A stretch of DNA of 9,421 nucleotides, from positions 1-9,421 of the forward strand of contig JAPLML010000439.1 of assembly GCA_026387055.1 (NCBI GenBank), given 5' to 3'. Numbering within the stretch: the stretch's first letter is position 1; each line of letters opens with the position of its first letter. A model generated the notes under the pieces. That model worked only from the letters and a program-made list of their open reading frames with translations, was not told the DNA's origin and searched no databases. Origin of the DNA: Planctomycetota bacterium (lineage in GTDB: Bacteria > Planctomycetota > Phycisphaerae > FEN-1346). Position numbers and translations under genes: made by a program. This document shows positions 1 through 6,364 of the stretch, one piece after another.

Positions 1-137
1 CCGAACCCGACGGCGGGACCGCCGGGCCGAGGGCCGACGTTGGCATCGCCGCCGCCTGGCGCCGTTTCGGCGGGCACCAGCGACGGCAGCGCCAGCACAA
101 CACCCATCAACATCACCATGCACAATCGAGGGAGCAC
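1..137 (-). CDS. Exported protein of unknown function, N-terminal part only (cut by window edge)
   Basis: Only about 45 codons are visible, so no function can be given. The start of the protein is a signal peptide: a short basic start (LPRLC), a hydrophobic core (VMLMGVVLALPSL) and a likely cleavage site at VPA-ET. The mature part opens with a Gly/Pro-rich stretch like those in the Spy-like protein and the kinase tail in this window. I chose the GTG at 137-135 because an AGGAG lies 6 nt before it. An in-frame ATG at 143-141 abuts the same AGGAG with no spacing and would add two residues. The gene has the same orientation as the kinase but lies about 270 bp downstream of it, beyond two strong hairpins, so it is probably a separate transcript. 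The coding frame is fairly sure; the family is unknown. Confidence 0.6.
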   Translation of the reverse strand, partial: MLPRLCMVMLMGVVLALPSLVPAETAPGGGDANVGPRPGGPAVGF

Positions 138-289
138 AGGCATCTCCTTTTCCAGAGAACGCCCAGGTTGCATTGCCGCAAGCCGCGTCATGGGGGTCAC
201 CGCTGCGCGGCGCCTCTGAGGATCTGGTTGCGCGCCGACGGCCGAATCCGCCGCGCCGAATGACGGCCTTATTTCTCCAGCGCCACTTC

Positions 290-317
290 GCGCGGCGGGT
301 CTCCCGACCCGCCGCGC
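290..317. terminator. Strong palindrome downstream of the kinase (hairpin 1 of 2)
   Basis: A perfect 12-bp GC-rich stem (290-301 with 306-317) closes on a TCCC loop. It lies about 90 bp past the kinase stop on the minus strand, with no T-run on either side, so it is not a classic intrinsic terminator. It closely resembles hairpin 2 at 353-380, which suggests a REP-like repeat that may also block transcription or protect the mRNA 3' end. Confidence 0.6.
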
Positions 318-352
318 ACCGGCGTTATCTCGCCGCCCGGGGGGCAATTGCC

Positions 353-380
353 GCGCGGTGGGGCCGGAGACCCACCGCGC
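353..380. terminator. Strong palindrome downstream of the kinase (hairpin 2 of 2)
   Basis: A perfect 10-bp stem (353-362 with 371-380) with an 8-nt loop, 25 bp past the kinase stop codon. Stem sequence and 3' flank (CCGCGCAC) match hairpin 1. At stem position 7 hairpin 1 has C296-G311 while this copy has T359-A374, so the base pair is kept although the bases differ. It is probably the first 3'-end structure of the sigma/kinase transcript. No T-run follows. Confidence 0.6.
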
Positions 381-404
381 ACGAGGTTAAGTGGCGTATT
401 ATTA

Positions 405-2828
405 TCAGCGAGGTTCCGGGGGGCGTCCTGGAGGTCCACCGGGAGGTCCACCGGGAGATCCGGGTGGAGGTCCGGGTGGAGGCCCGAACGGGCGGTCGCG
501 GGAGAAGACGCTTCCGGTGAAGGGCTCGCCGGTCAGCTCTTTCCAGACCTCGGCCTGGGCCGGAGTGAGCTGGTCCAGGATGTTGGCGATCGCTTCCTTC
601 TTGGCGCGTTCGGCCCCTCCCCCGGAGGGATCCCCCCGAGGACCCGGCCCGAAACGCGCATCGCGGGACTTGGCCTGGATGGCCCGTATGCGATCTCGCT
701 GCTCGGCTGTGAGCGACAGGGCCTGGACGACTTCGGGTTCGCTGAAGGCCTGGGGCCCTTGGACCTGCCGGCAGATCTGGCGCAGCCGCGCGGCTTGCTG
801 GGGCGTCAGGACGTTGCCCAATTGCCCCTCCAGCGCGCCGGCCATCGCGGAGAATTTCTCCCGCTTCTGGTCCGAGGTCATCTGGCGGAAATCCTGAAAA
901 GCGCCGCCAGGCGGCCTGCCGAACGAATCTTCCATGAACTTCCTAAGCTTGTCGGTCTGCTCCGGCGACAGTCCCAGGTCCTTCCGGACCGATTCCTCGC
1001 CGAGCAGCCGCAGGCGGAACTGCATGGCGAAGAACGTGTCGAAGGCCGACAACTCCCCCAGGATGGTCGCGACCCGAGAGCGGGCCGCGTCGAGTTCGGC
1101 GCTGATCGACGGGTCGTCCCTGCGGTCTGCGAGGAAGCTCTGGTAGTAGGCCAGCGACGCCTCGAGCATTCTCCTGCGGACATCGCCGAATTCAGGCTTG
1201 TCCATCTCTTCGGCGGCGATCCGGGAGAAGAAGTCAACCGCCTCGCGGGCCTGTTTGAAGCTCTTCTCGGCGCGGGTTCGCTGCTGCTCGGCCTCCGTGG
1301 CCTTGCTGCGTTCCCTCTCGTAGGCGGCCTTCGTCTTGGCCTGCTCGTTGGCGATGAGCAGCGTGCTCGCGAGGAGGCCGACGGCCGCCAGGAGCAGCAT
1401 CGCCAGGGCGGACATCGCCAGCGACCGGTGCCGCCGCGTCCACTTCACCGCCTTGTCCCAGAGCGAAGGCGGACGGGCCAGGATCGGCTCGTCCCGCAAG
1501 AACCGGCGGAGATCTTCCGCCAGCGCACCGGCCGTCGGGTAGCGTTCGGGCGGGTCCTTGGCGATGGCCTTCGCGAGGATCGTCTCCAGCTCCGGCGGCA
1601 GGGCCCGGTCGATGGAGCGGGGCGAACGCGGCTCGTGCGACCCGATCTGGCGCAGGAGTTGCTCGCGCGACTCGCCGGGTATGGCCCGCTCCAGGGTCAG
1701 CAGTTCGTAGAGCGTCAGCCCGAGGGAGTAGACGTCGGTGCGCTGGTCCAGCACCGCCCCCCGGCCGGACGCCTGTTCGGGGCTCATGTAACGCAGAGTG
1801 CCCAAGAGGTCCCCCGTCCGGGTCAGCCCGCCGTCGGCGTAGAACTGGGCGAGCCCGAAGTCGGTGATCCAGAGATTGCCGCGGACGTCCAGCAGAAGGT
1901 TTTCGGGTTTGATGTCGCGGTGGACGACGCCTTGCTGGTGGGCGTATTCCAGGGCTTCCGCCGCCTGGAGCCCCAGGCCTGCCACGGTCCGGAAGAACGT
2001 CGACCGCTTCGACGAGTGCAGCAGGGAGAGGCTCTCGGCCGGTGTCGCGGAACTCGTCCCCGGCGGCAGCAACGGCGGAACACTCTCGCTCGCCTCTCCT
2101 TCCGCCGCGGACGCCTGCCCCGGAGAACCGGCCTGCCTCCGGACGGTCGGGGCGGGCCCGCCGCCGGGTGCTTCACGCACGGGTGTTGATGGCTTGTCCG
2201 CGTGGCGCCCGGTCGCTGCCCGCAAGGCGCGGATCACATCGGCCAGGCTCTGGCCCGAGATGAGCTGCATCGCGTAGTAGTGGACCGACCGCTCGCACCC
2301 GACGGCGTAGACGGGCACGATGTTGGTGTGGTGCAACTGGGCCGCCGTCTGCGCCTCGTTCCGAAACCGCTGGAGGTGTCTGGCGTCAAGCGTGGCCGCC
2401 AGCGGCAGCACCTTGACGGCCACGCGGCGGCCCAGGGAGAGCTGCATCGCCTCGTAGACCACTCCCATGCCGCCGCGGCCGATCTCCCTCACGAGCTTGA
2501 AATCCCCAAGCGGCTGGGCGATCGCCACGTCAACAGCGGGGCTGCCGCCTGTACTGCCCGCCGAGGTTGCCGACGAACCCTTCATCTGGGCCGCGGCGGA
2601 GTGGAGAAAGGTCAGGCTGTCGAGGCAGGCGGCCAACTCTTCCGCGATGTCGGCGTAACGCGTGAGGAACTCCTGCCGGCTCGGCTGCTGACCCGCGTCC
2701 AGCGCGGCCATATACTCCTGAACCGCGGCCAGCAAACGCGGGTTCTCGCTGCCCGGAAACGCGGATGCCTCTCGGGTCGTGTCGAGGTCCTCGGGACGTT
2801 CCTGCCGCCTCGGGTTCGTCGGATTCAT
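405..2828 (-). CDS. PKN-type membrane Ser/Thr protein kinase with extracytoplasmic L[ST]xxQ (Spy/CpxP-like) domain
   Basis: An 807-residue transmembrane kinase that should phosphorylate Ser/Thr on cytoplasmic proteins. Residues 1-105 form a helical N-terminal region. The kinase domain spans about 110-445: Gly loop IGRGGMGVVYEA (116-127), VAVK with Lys139, HRDIKPEN (303-310, Asp305), DFG (323-325) and YMSPEQ (347-352). All catalytic motifs are intact. A low-complexity insert of about 75 residues (about 201-275) sits between the hinge and the catalytic loop. One membrane helix lies at about 470-492, followed by a charged coiled coil (495-535). The outer part has four L[ST]xxQ motifs (620, 674, 706, 754) and ends in a Pro/Gly tail from 781. 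The ATG at 2828-2826 overlaps the sigma factor TGA as ATGA, implying translational coupling. A frame open further upstream lies inside the sigma gene and is rejected as the start. Three stops (TGA TAA TAA) end the gene. The kinase call is very secure; the Spy-like reading of the outer domain is an inference. Confidence 0.95.
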   Translation of the reverse strand: MNPTNPRRQERPEDLDTTREASAFPGSENPRLLAAVQEYMAALDAGQQPSRQEFLTRYADIAEELAACLDSLTFLHSAAAQMKGSSATSAGSTGGSPAVDVAIAQPLGDFKLVREIGRGGMGVVYEAMQLSLGRRVAVKVLPLAATLDARHLQRFRNEAQTAAQLHHTNIVPVYAVGCERSVHYYAMQLISGQSLADVIRALRAATGRHADKPSTPVREAPGGGPAPTVRRQAGSPGQASAAEGEASESVPPLLPPGTSSATPAESLSLLHSSKRSTFFRTVAGLGLQAAEALEYAHQQGVVHRDIKPENLLLDVRGNLWITDFGLAQFYADGGLTRTGDLLGTLRYMSPEQASGRGAVLDQRTDVYSLGLTLYELLTLERAIPGESREQLLRQIGSHEPRSPRSIDRALPPELETILAKAIAKDPPERYPTAGALAEDLRRFLRDEPILARPPSLWDKAVKWTRRHRSLAMSALAMLLLAAVGLLASTLLIANEQAKTKAAYERERSKATEAEQQRTRAEKSFKQAREAVDFFSRIAAEEMDKPEFGDVRRRMLEASLAYYQSFLADRRDDPSISAELDAARSRVATILGELSAFDTFFAMQFRLRLLGEESVRKDLGLSPEQTDKLRKFMEDSFGRPPGGAFQDFRQMTSDQKREKFSAMAGALEGQLGNVLTPQQAARLRQICRQVQGPQAFSEPEVVQALSLTAEQRDRIRAIQAKSRDARFGPGPRGDPSGGGAERAKKEAIANILDQLTPAQAEVWKELTGEPFTGSVFSRDRPFGPPPGPPPGSPGGPPGGPPGRPPEPR
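430..489. repeat. 12-bp tandem minisatellite in the kinase C-terminal tail
   Basis: Five consecutive 12-nt units, the first two identical (GGAGGTCCACCG) and the others diverging. Because the period is a multiple of three, gain or loss of units keeps the kinase frame. On the coding strand it encodes the Pro/Gly tail (PPGGPPG-type), a flexible extracytoplasmic end. Confidence 0.75.
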
Positions 2829-3430
2829 GACACACCCTCCAGCAGGCGGCGCAGAAGCGCCAGCGCCCGCACCCAGAGCTTCTGCACACTGTTCTCGCTC
2901 CGGTTCATCCGCTGCGCCACCTCCCGGAAGGTCAGGCTCTCCAAGTGGCGCAGGACGATCACCTCCCGGTAGTCCTCGGGCAACCGGCCCAGGGCTTCGG
3001 CCAGCAAGAGCGCTTGTTCGCGGCGAGAGGCGTGCTGGCTCGGCGTGCTGTAGGAGGCGAGCAGCCCGCGGTCCAGGACCAGGGACGACTGGTCGATCTG
3101 GGCCGCCAGTTCCCGCTCCAATTTCACGTCCCGCTTCTTCGTGCCGAGATAGCGACGCAGCGCGAGCGCCATCTGGCCCGCCAGGATGCACCGCAGCCAA
3201 GCCACCAGCTCGGCCTCGCTTGTGCCTCGGAACTGCCTGAACTGCCGGTGCGCGTCGAGGAACGTCTCCTGCACGAGGTCACCCGGATCGACCTTTCCTT
3301 GGAGCCGCGGGCCGATCTGCGCCCGCACCAGCAGCGTGAGGTACTGCGCGTACGACTCCAACAGTTCCCCCAGCGCGGCCTCGTTGCCGCCTCGGGCCTC
3401 CTGAATCAAGCGCTCGGGGTCTAAGGACAT
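2825..3430 (-). CDS. ECF RNA polymerase sigma factor, kinase-associated planctomycete type
   Basis: A 201-residue sigma-70 family factor with only regions 2 and 4, directing RNA polymerase to a small regulon. Region 2 covers about 20-100 and includes the 2.2-like segment DPGDLVQETFLDAHRQF (48-64), where core polymerase binds. Region 4 covers about 140-195, with LPEDYREVIVLRHLE and a helix-turn-helix in LTFREVAQRMNRSENSVQKL (166-185). The length is usual for ECF factors. The gene overlaps the kinase by 4 bp (ATGA), so the two are made together. Planctomycetes are known for ECF groups encoded beside Ser/Thr kinases, and phosphorylation is the presumed control in place of an anti-sigma factor; no anti-sigma gene is visible here. 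The ribosome binding site before the ATG is weak (AGG only). The nearest -10-like sequence upstream is TAGAAT at 3473-3468. Confidence 0.95.
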   Translation of the reverse strand: MSLDPERLIQEARGGNEAALGELLESYAQYLTLLVRAQIGPRLQGKVDPGDLVQETFLDAHRQFRQFRGTSEAELVAWLRCILAGQMALALRRYLGTKKRDVKLERELAAQIDQSSLVLDRGLLASYSTPSQHASRREQALLLAEALGRLPEDYREVIVLRHLESLTFREVAQRMNRSENSVQKLWVRALALLRRLLEGVS

Positions 3431-3467
3431 ACGCCTGCCGTGCCTTACGAAGGAAGCTCCGCGGATG

Positions 3468-3473
3468 ATTCTA
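3468..3473 (-). promoter_or_regulatory. Possible -10 element for the sigma/kinase operon
   Basis: TAGAAT on the minus strand matches TATAAT in five of six positions and lies 37 bp before the sigma factor ATG. No TTGACA-like -35 is found 16-18 bp upstream, so the call is weak. It straddles the outer edge of the inverted-repeat element at 3471-3578. Confidence 0.25.
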
Positions 3474-3578
3474 GTAGGCCGTCACACGTGTTCGTGTGAG
3501 TACAACTGGGTAGCGCGGTGAGCAGTCCTGCCCGCCGCGCTTACCTTACCGACAGTTTCAATTGTGACGGACTACTAG
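3471..3578. mobile_element. 108-bp MITE-like element with 16-bp terminal inverted repeats
   Basis: The left end (3471-3486, ctagtaggccgtcaca) pairs with the right end (3563-3578, tgtgacggactactag) at 15 of 16 positions. Both ends terminate in CTAG. Inside are two further palindromes: a 7-bp stem with a 4-nt loop (3482-3488 with 3493-3499) and a 7-bp stem (3512-3518 with 3535-3541). It has no coding capacity. Size, terminal repeats and intergenic position fit a miniature transposable element moved in trans by some DDE transposase, but no transposase is visible and no clear target duplication was found. A long regulatory or terminator-like cruciform is the alternative. Confidence 0.5.
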
Positions 3579-3680
3579 TACCGCTCCGGGGAGATTGCGC
3601 AGCTTTTTCGCCGAGGGCGCCGCGGTCGGCTGGTCCGCCAGTGCCAAGCGACGCGGGCGGGCCGCAGGTCATCGGAGGCC

Positions 3681-4277
3681 TCAGTCGAGCACTCCCATCG
3701 TTACCAGTTGCGCTTCCTGGCGGACGCTGACCACGTCGCGGAGTTCCTTCTGCGCGGCTTCCACCTCGGCCTTGGCCTTCGCCCGTGCCTCGCGCAGGGC
3801 GGCCAGCGCGGCCTTGAGTTCTTCCGGCTTGGACTCCTTGTTCTCGAGGAGCGTCTGGAGTGCCTCGGTTTTCTTCTCGACGTCGCTCTGCTGGCGATCG
3901 CCCTGCGGACGGTCGTCCCGCCGCCGGTCGTCCCGCCGACGGTCGCCGGGTCCGCCCGGACGGCCCATGGAGCCCATTCCGCCGCGCGTCTGGCGCTGGA
4001 GCGTCTGCACCTTGTCAATCATCGGCTGGAGGATCTTCCACTCCTCTGGGGTGGCTCCGAGAGATTCCCTGAACCGCTCCGACATCTGCTGTCGGAACTG
4101 CTCCATGCGTTGGCGCCCCTCCTCCGCGTTGGCCCCGCCGGGGGGCCCGCCGGGGGGCCCGCCGACGGCACCGCCGGGGGAGGGCCCTGGGCGTTCCTGG
4201 GAGATGGCTTGCTGGGTCCAAGCCCCGGCCCCAATCACGAGGAGCACCAGTAGCACAACAACGCCATGTCGCAACAT
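3681..4277 (-). CDS. Small exported Spy/CpxP-like coiled-coil protein with Pro/Gly- and Arg/Asp-rich segments
   Basis: A 198-residue exported protein. Residues 1-26 are a signal peptide (basic MLRH, core VVVLLVLLVIGAGA, possible cleavage after AIS). A Gly/Pro repeat (35-48) follows, then a helix with MEQFRQQMSERFRESLGAT and a TPEEWKIL motif (76-83) reminiscent of the LTxxQ turn of Spy/CpxP. A highly charged Arg/Asp repeat (113-123, RRRDDRRRDD) leads to a long coiled coil (132-185). The end, RQEAQLVTMGVLD, matches the conserved tail I know from small planctomycete exported proteins. The ATG at 4277-4275 is preceded 6 nt upstream by a perfect AAGGAGG (4284-4290 on plus), so the TTG start six codons upstream is rejected. 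The trypsin-fold gene lies 106 bp upstream in the same orientation, so the two may be cotranscribed. A periplasmic chaperone-like or stress-sensing role is inferred, not shown. Confidence 0.8.
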   Translation of the reverse strand: MLRHGVVVLLVLLVIGAGAWTQQAISQERPGPSPGGAVGGPPGGPPGGANAEEGRQRMEQFRQQMSERFRESLGATPEEWKILQPMIDKVQTLQRQTRGGMGSMGRPGGPGDRRRDDRRRDDRPQGDRQQSDVEKKTEALQTLLENKESKPEELKAALAALREARAKAKAEVEAAQKELRDVVSVRQEAQLVTMGVLD

Positions 4278-4383
4278 GCTCAGCCTCCTTACCAAAGAGT
4301 TCCCGATTTGGAAACAGTTATCAACGCCTCACGTTTGACGGGCTGCTCAGCCCTGACGATCTCCTTGTTCCGCTGCACCGCCT

Positions 4384-5955
4384 CTACCGGCCGGGGCCCC
4401 AGCCCCCCGGGCCTCGGGGGCCTGGCCAGTCGGCGGCCCGGTCGGGTGGGCCGGGCCGGTCAGGACGGTCAGGCCGATTGGGTGGGCCGGGCCCCATGCG
4501 CCTGTCGCCCCCCGGCATCGTGACCCCAAAGCCCGGCGTCGGCAGCCACTCGAATGGGAGAACATAGACGCCCTGCTCGCCGGACGGCATCTTGAACCGG
4601 CCCATGGTGGTCCCGAGAAGGGCCACCTGCATTCCCGCTGTCCATTCCTTCGATCCGGCGGCGGCCTTGCCCGTGGCTTCAGCCAGCAGATCGACGCGCA
4701 GGGCCACCACCTCCCTGGCGTTCTGCACCCCCAGGCACACGTACTTGCCGTCGGGGCCATCGATCGTCTCGTGCACCTCGCCGTAGAAGAGGGCGCCGCG
4801 CGGGAACGTGCTGGCGTGCCAGTTGGGGGCGTCCGACCAGAAACCGACCGCCAGCGCGCTCTGGAATCCCTGGGGGGCCTGCGTTAGCGTTTTCAGCAGA
4901 TCCCGGCCTGCGGTCCGGACGGCCGCGCGGGTCTGATCCTCGGCCACAGGGGTCCAGATGACGCGCGTCCCCTCGATGGCCACGTTGCTCAGGAGGGCCT
5001 TCAGGGCCGGAGTGAACGCGACGCCATCGCCGCGGCACGTGGGACATCCCCAGCCGGGCGGGCCGCCCCTCATGCCCTCCTTGTGGGGCTTGCCGTTGCA
5101 CGTAGGGCAGACCATGCCGGTCCGGACGGCCTGCGCTGCCTTGGTGAACTCGCCGAGCGTAGGCGGCTCGCCGGGGAGCCGCAGCAAGCGGACCGGCCAG
5201 ACCGGCTTCGGAAGCTCCGAGAGAGGCTTGAGCTGCGGCGGCGCGGAAAGGAGGGTCTTTCGGAACGGGGCGACCGGCACGGCAAGCGAGACGGCCAACC
5301 CCCGGGCGGCAAGGTCGATCTTCACGGCCACAACGGCACCTTGGGCATTGACCACCGGCGCCCCGGAGGCGGCATCGAGGCGCACGCCCTCCATCCGCAA
5401 GAAGGCTTCGGCGGCCTCGGGCGGCGCGATGCCGCACCGCTGGGCCAGGTCTTTCACGAGCGGCCCGCGCACCAAACGTCCAGAGGCGGCACTGAGTTCC
5501 CAGCACCACGGCCATCCGACGGCGGCCGCCATCGGCGCGGCGTCAACCGGGGGCGCCTCGGCCGCCAACTCGAGGCCGCCGCGGCTCGGCGTCTCCGCCT
5601 CAACCCGCAGCGCCACCAGCCCCGTCGACGAGTCGGCGAGGCCGAACTCCTTGGCCGTCGCCGAGGGGCCGTTCGCAAACTTGAAACTGACCGAGGACAC
5701 GCCCGGCTGCCCCACCGCCCCCAGGTCCGTGAGCACGAAGCGGCCTTGGCCGAGGAGGAAGCCGTTGACATAGGCCACGGGCACCCCCCAACCGTTGAGG
5801 ACCGTCACCTGGCATGTGCCGGGCGACACTTTCTCGCGGACGGCACTCAGGTTGATGGCCGCAGGCCCTGTCGGAGTGGCTTCACCGCCGGGGGACCCCG
5901 AGGCCATCAGGCCCAGGACAAGCAACCCGACCACGGAGCCGATTCGGTAGTACAT
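4384..5955 (-). CDS. Exported trypsin-fold (HtrA-like) protein with apparently lost catalytic triad and a DnaJ-type CxxCxG motif
   Basis: A 523-residue exported protein. Residues 1-23 are a signal peptide (VVGLLVLGLMASGSPGG). Residues about 45-230 read like an S1C/HtrA protease barrel: NGFLLGQGRFVLTDLGAV (64-81) aligns with the segment that normally ends TNYHVV, so the catalytic His is replaced. DSSTGLVAL (108-116) aligns with DLALL-type segments, with Gly at the usual Asp. DAASGAPVVN (194-203) aligns with GNSGGP, with Ser197 kept. Two CPTCxG motifs (Cys283/286 and Cys304/307, 17 residues between them) form half of a DnaJ-like zinc site. The C-terminal region (315-475) is not recognised, and the tail (485-523) is Pro/Arg/Gly-rich with repeated RPD. 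The start is supported by GGGGAGG (5961-5967 on plus) 5 nt before the ATG. It ends in TAG. A binding or chaperone role fits better than proteolysis; the alignment was done by eye. Confidence 0.75.
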   Translation of the reverse strand: MYYRIGSVVGLLVLGLMASGSPGGEATPTGPAAINLSAVREKVSPGTCQVTVLNGWGVPVAYVNGFLLGQGRFVLTDLGAVGQPGVSSVSFKFANGPSATAKEFGLADSSTGLVALRVEAETPSRGGLELAAEAPPVDAAPMAAAVGWPWCWELSAASGRLVRGPLVKDLAQRCGIAPPEAAEAFLRMEGVRLDAASGAPVVNAQGAVVAVKIDLAARGLAVSLAVPVAPFRKTLLSAPPQLKPLSELPKPVWPVRLLRLPGEPPTLGEFTKAAQAVRTGMVCPTCNGKPHKEGMRGGPPGWGCPTCRGDGVAFTPALKALLSNVAIEGTRVIWTPVAEDQTRAAVRTAGRDLLKTLTQAPQGFQSALAVGFWSDAPNWHASTFPRGALFYGEVHETIDGPDGKYVCLGVQNAREVVALRVDLLAEATGKAAAGSKEWTAGMQVALLGTTMGRFKMPSGEQGVYVLPFEWLPTPGFGVTMPGGDRRMGPGPPNRPDRPDRPGPPDRAADWPGPRGPGGWGPGR

Positions 5956-6091
5956 GAGTACCTCCCCGTTGCCGATTGCACTCTCAAGCGATTTCGGAGA
6001 AACTATGAAAGCCGGGCCTCTCCGGTTTGGCTAGGATTCGGGCGCAAGTCCCACTAACGCTGAACACGTACCAGAGGGCTTTCTTGCCTCT

Positions 6092-6109
6092 AATCCGCAA
6101 TCCGCAATC
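6092..6109. repeat. Short 7-bp tandem repeat (AATCCGC)
   Basis: Two full copies of AATCCGC plus a partial third (AATC). It lies in the divergent spacer, about 140 bp upstream of the HtrA-like gene start. No function is evident; it may be replication slippage or part of a dispersed repeat. Confidence 0.5.
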
Positions 6110-6306
6110 TTCCTAAGAGGGTGGTTGCGCGCCCCGCCCCGAACCGCCGTGTGTTCTGCGGGCCTCGTATCCCGGTCTGTAGAGCCGGTGTAAGCGCCTT
6201 TTCATGCGTGACCACTATGCTATCCGACGTACCGCCGGCGTGGGTTCGACATCGGCAGCGGGATGCCTGGTGCCACCATTCGCAGCCACACCCCGTCGGG
6301 GATGGG

Positions 6307-6335
6307 TTGATTCGCCGGCGGCTTCGTGCTACCGT
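6307..6335 (+). promoter_or_regulatory. Weak candidate promoter for the M24 peptidase gene
   Basis: TTGATT (four of six matches to TTGACA), a 17-bp spacer, and TACCGT (three of six matches to TATAAT), ending 29 bp before the chosen GTG. The position is sensible, but the -10 match is poor and such pairs arise by chance. Confidence 0.2.
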
Positions 6336-6364
6336 CGAATGGCACTTCGGGAAGGAGCGTGCCG

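Larger units (their letters stand above)
5956..6364. other. Divergent intergenic region between the HtrA-like gene and the M24 peptidase gene
   Basis: About 400 bp without a convincing gene. It should hold the promoters of both divergent genes. I see short tandem AATCCGC copies (6092-6109) and a weak 5-bp hairpin (6073-6077 with 6087-6091). A poor sigma-70-like pair lies before the M24 gene: TTGATT at 6307-6312, a 17-bp spacer and TACCGT at 6330-6335. Short open frames across it show no family signature. Confidence 0.5.

Noticed and set aside
290..489. CRISPR array
   Set aside because: The hairpins occur only twice and the 12-bp repeats are contiguous without spacers, so there is no repeat-spacer pattern.
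348..2189. Long plus-strand open frame opposite the kinase
   Set aside because: It is a high-GC shadow of the kinase: Arg/Gly/Leu-rich, no family signature, and it runs across the downstream hairpins. The kinase frame on the other strand carries every expected motif.
2829..3200. N-terminal extension of the kinase to a 931-residue form
   Set aside because: The extension lies entirely inside the sigma factor gene in another frame and is low-complexity. The ATGA start gives a normal kinase N-terminus.
4340..4353. Terminator after the HtrA-like gene
   Set aside because: Only a 5-bp stem (GGGCT/AGCCC) with a 4-nt loop and no T-run; too weak to call.
5985..6060. Riboswitch or second tRNA-like element in the divergent spacer
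   Set aside because: GGATTCG and AAGTCCC suggest fragments of a T-arm, but no arm order or stem register could be built.
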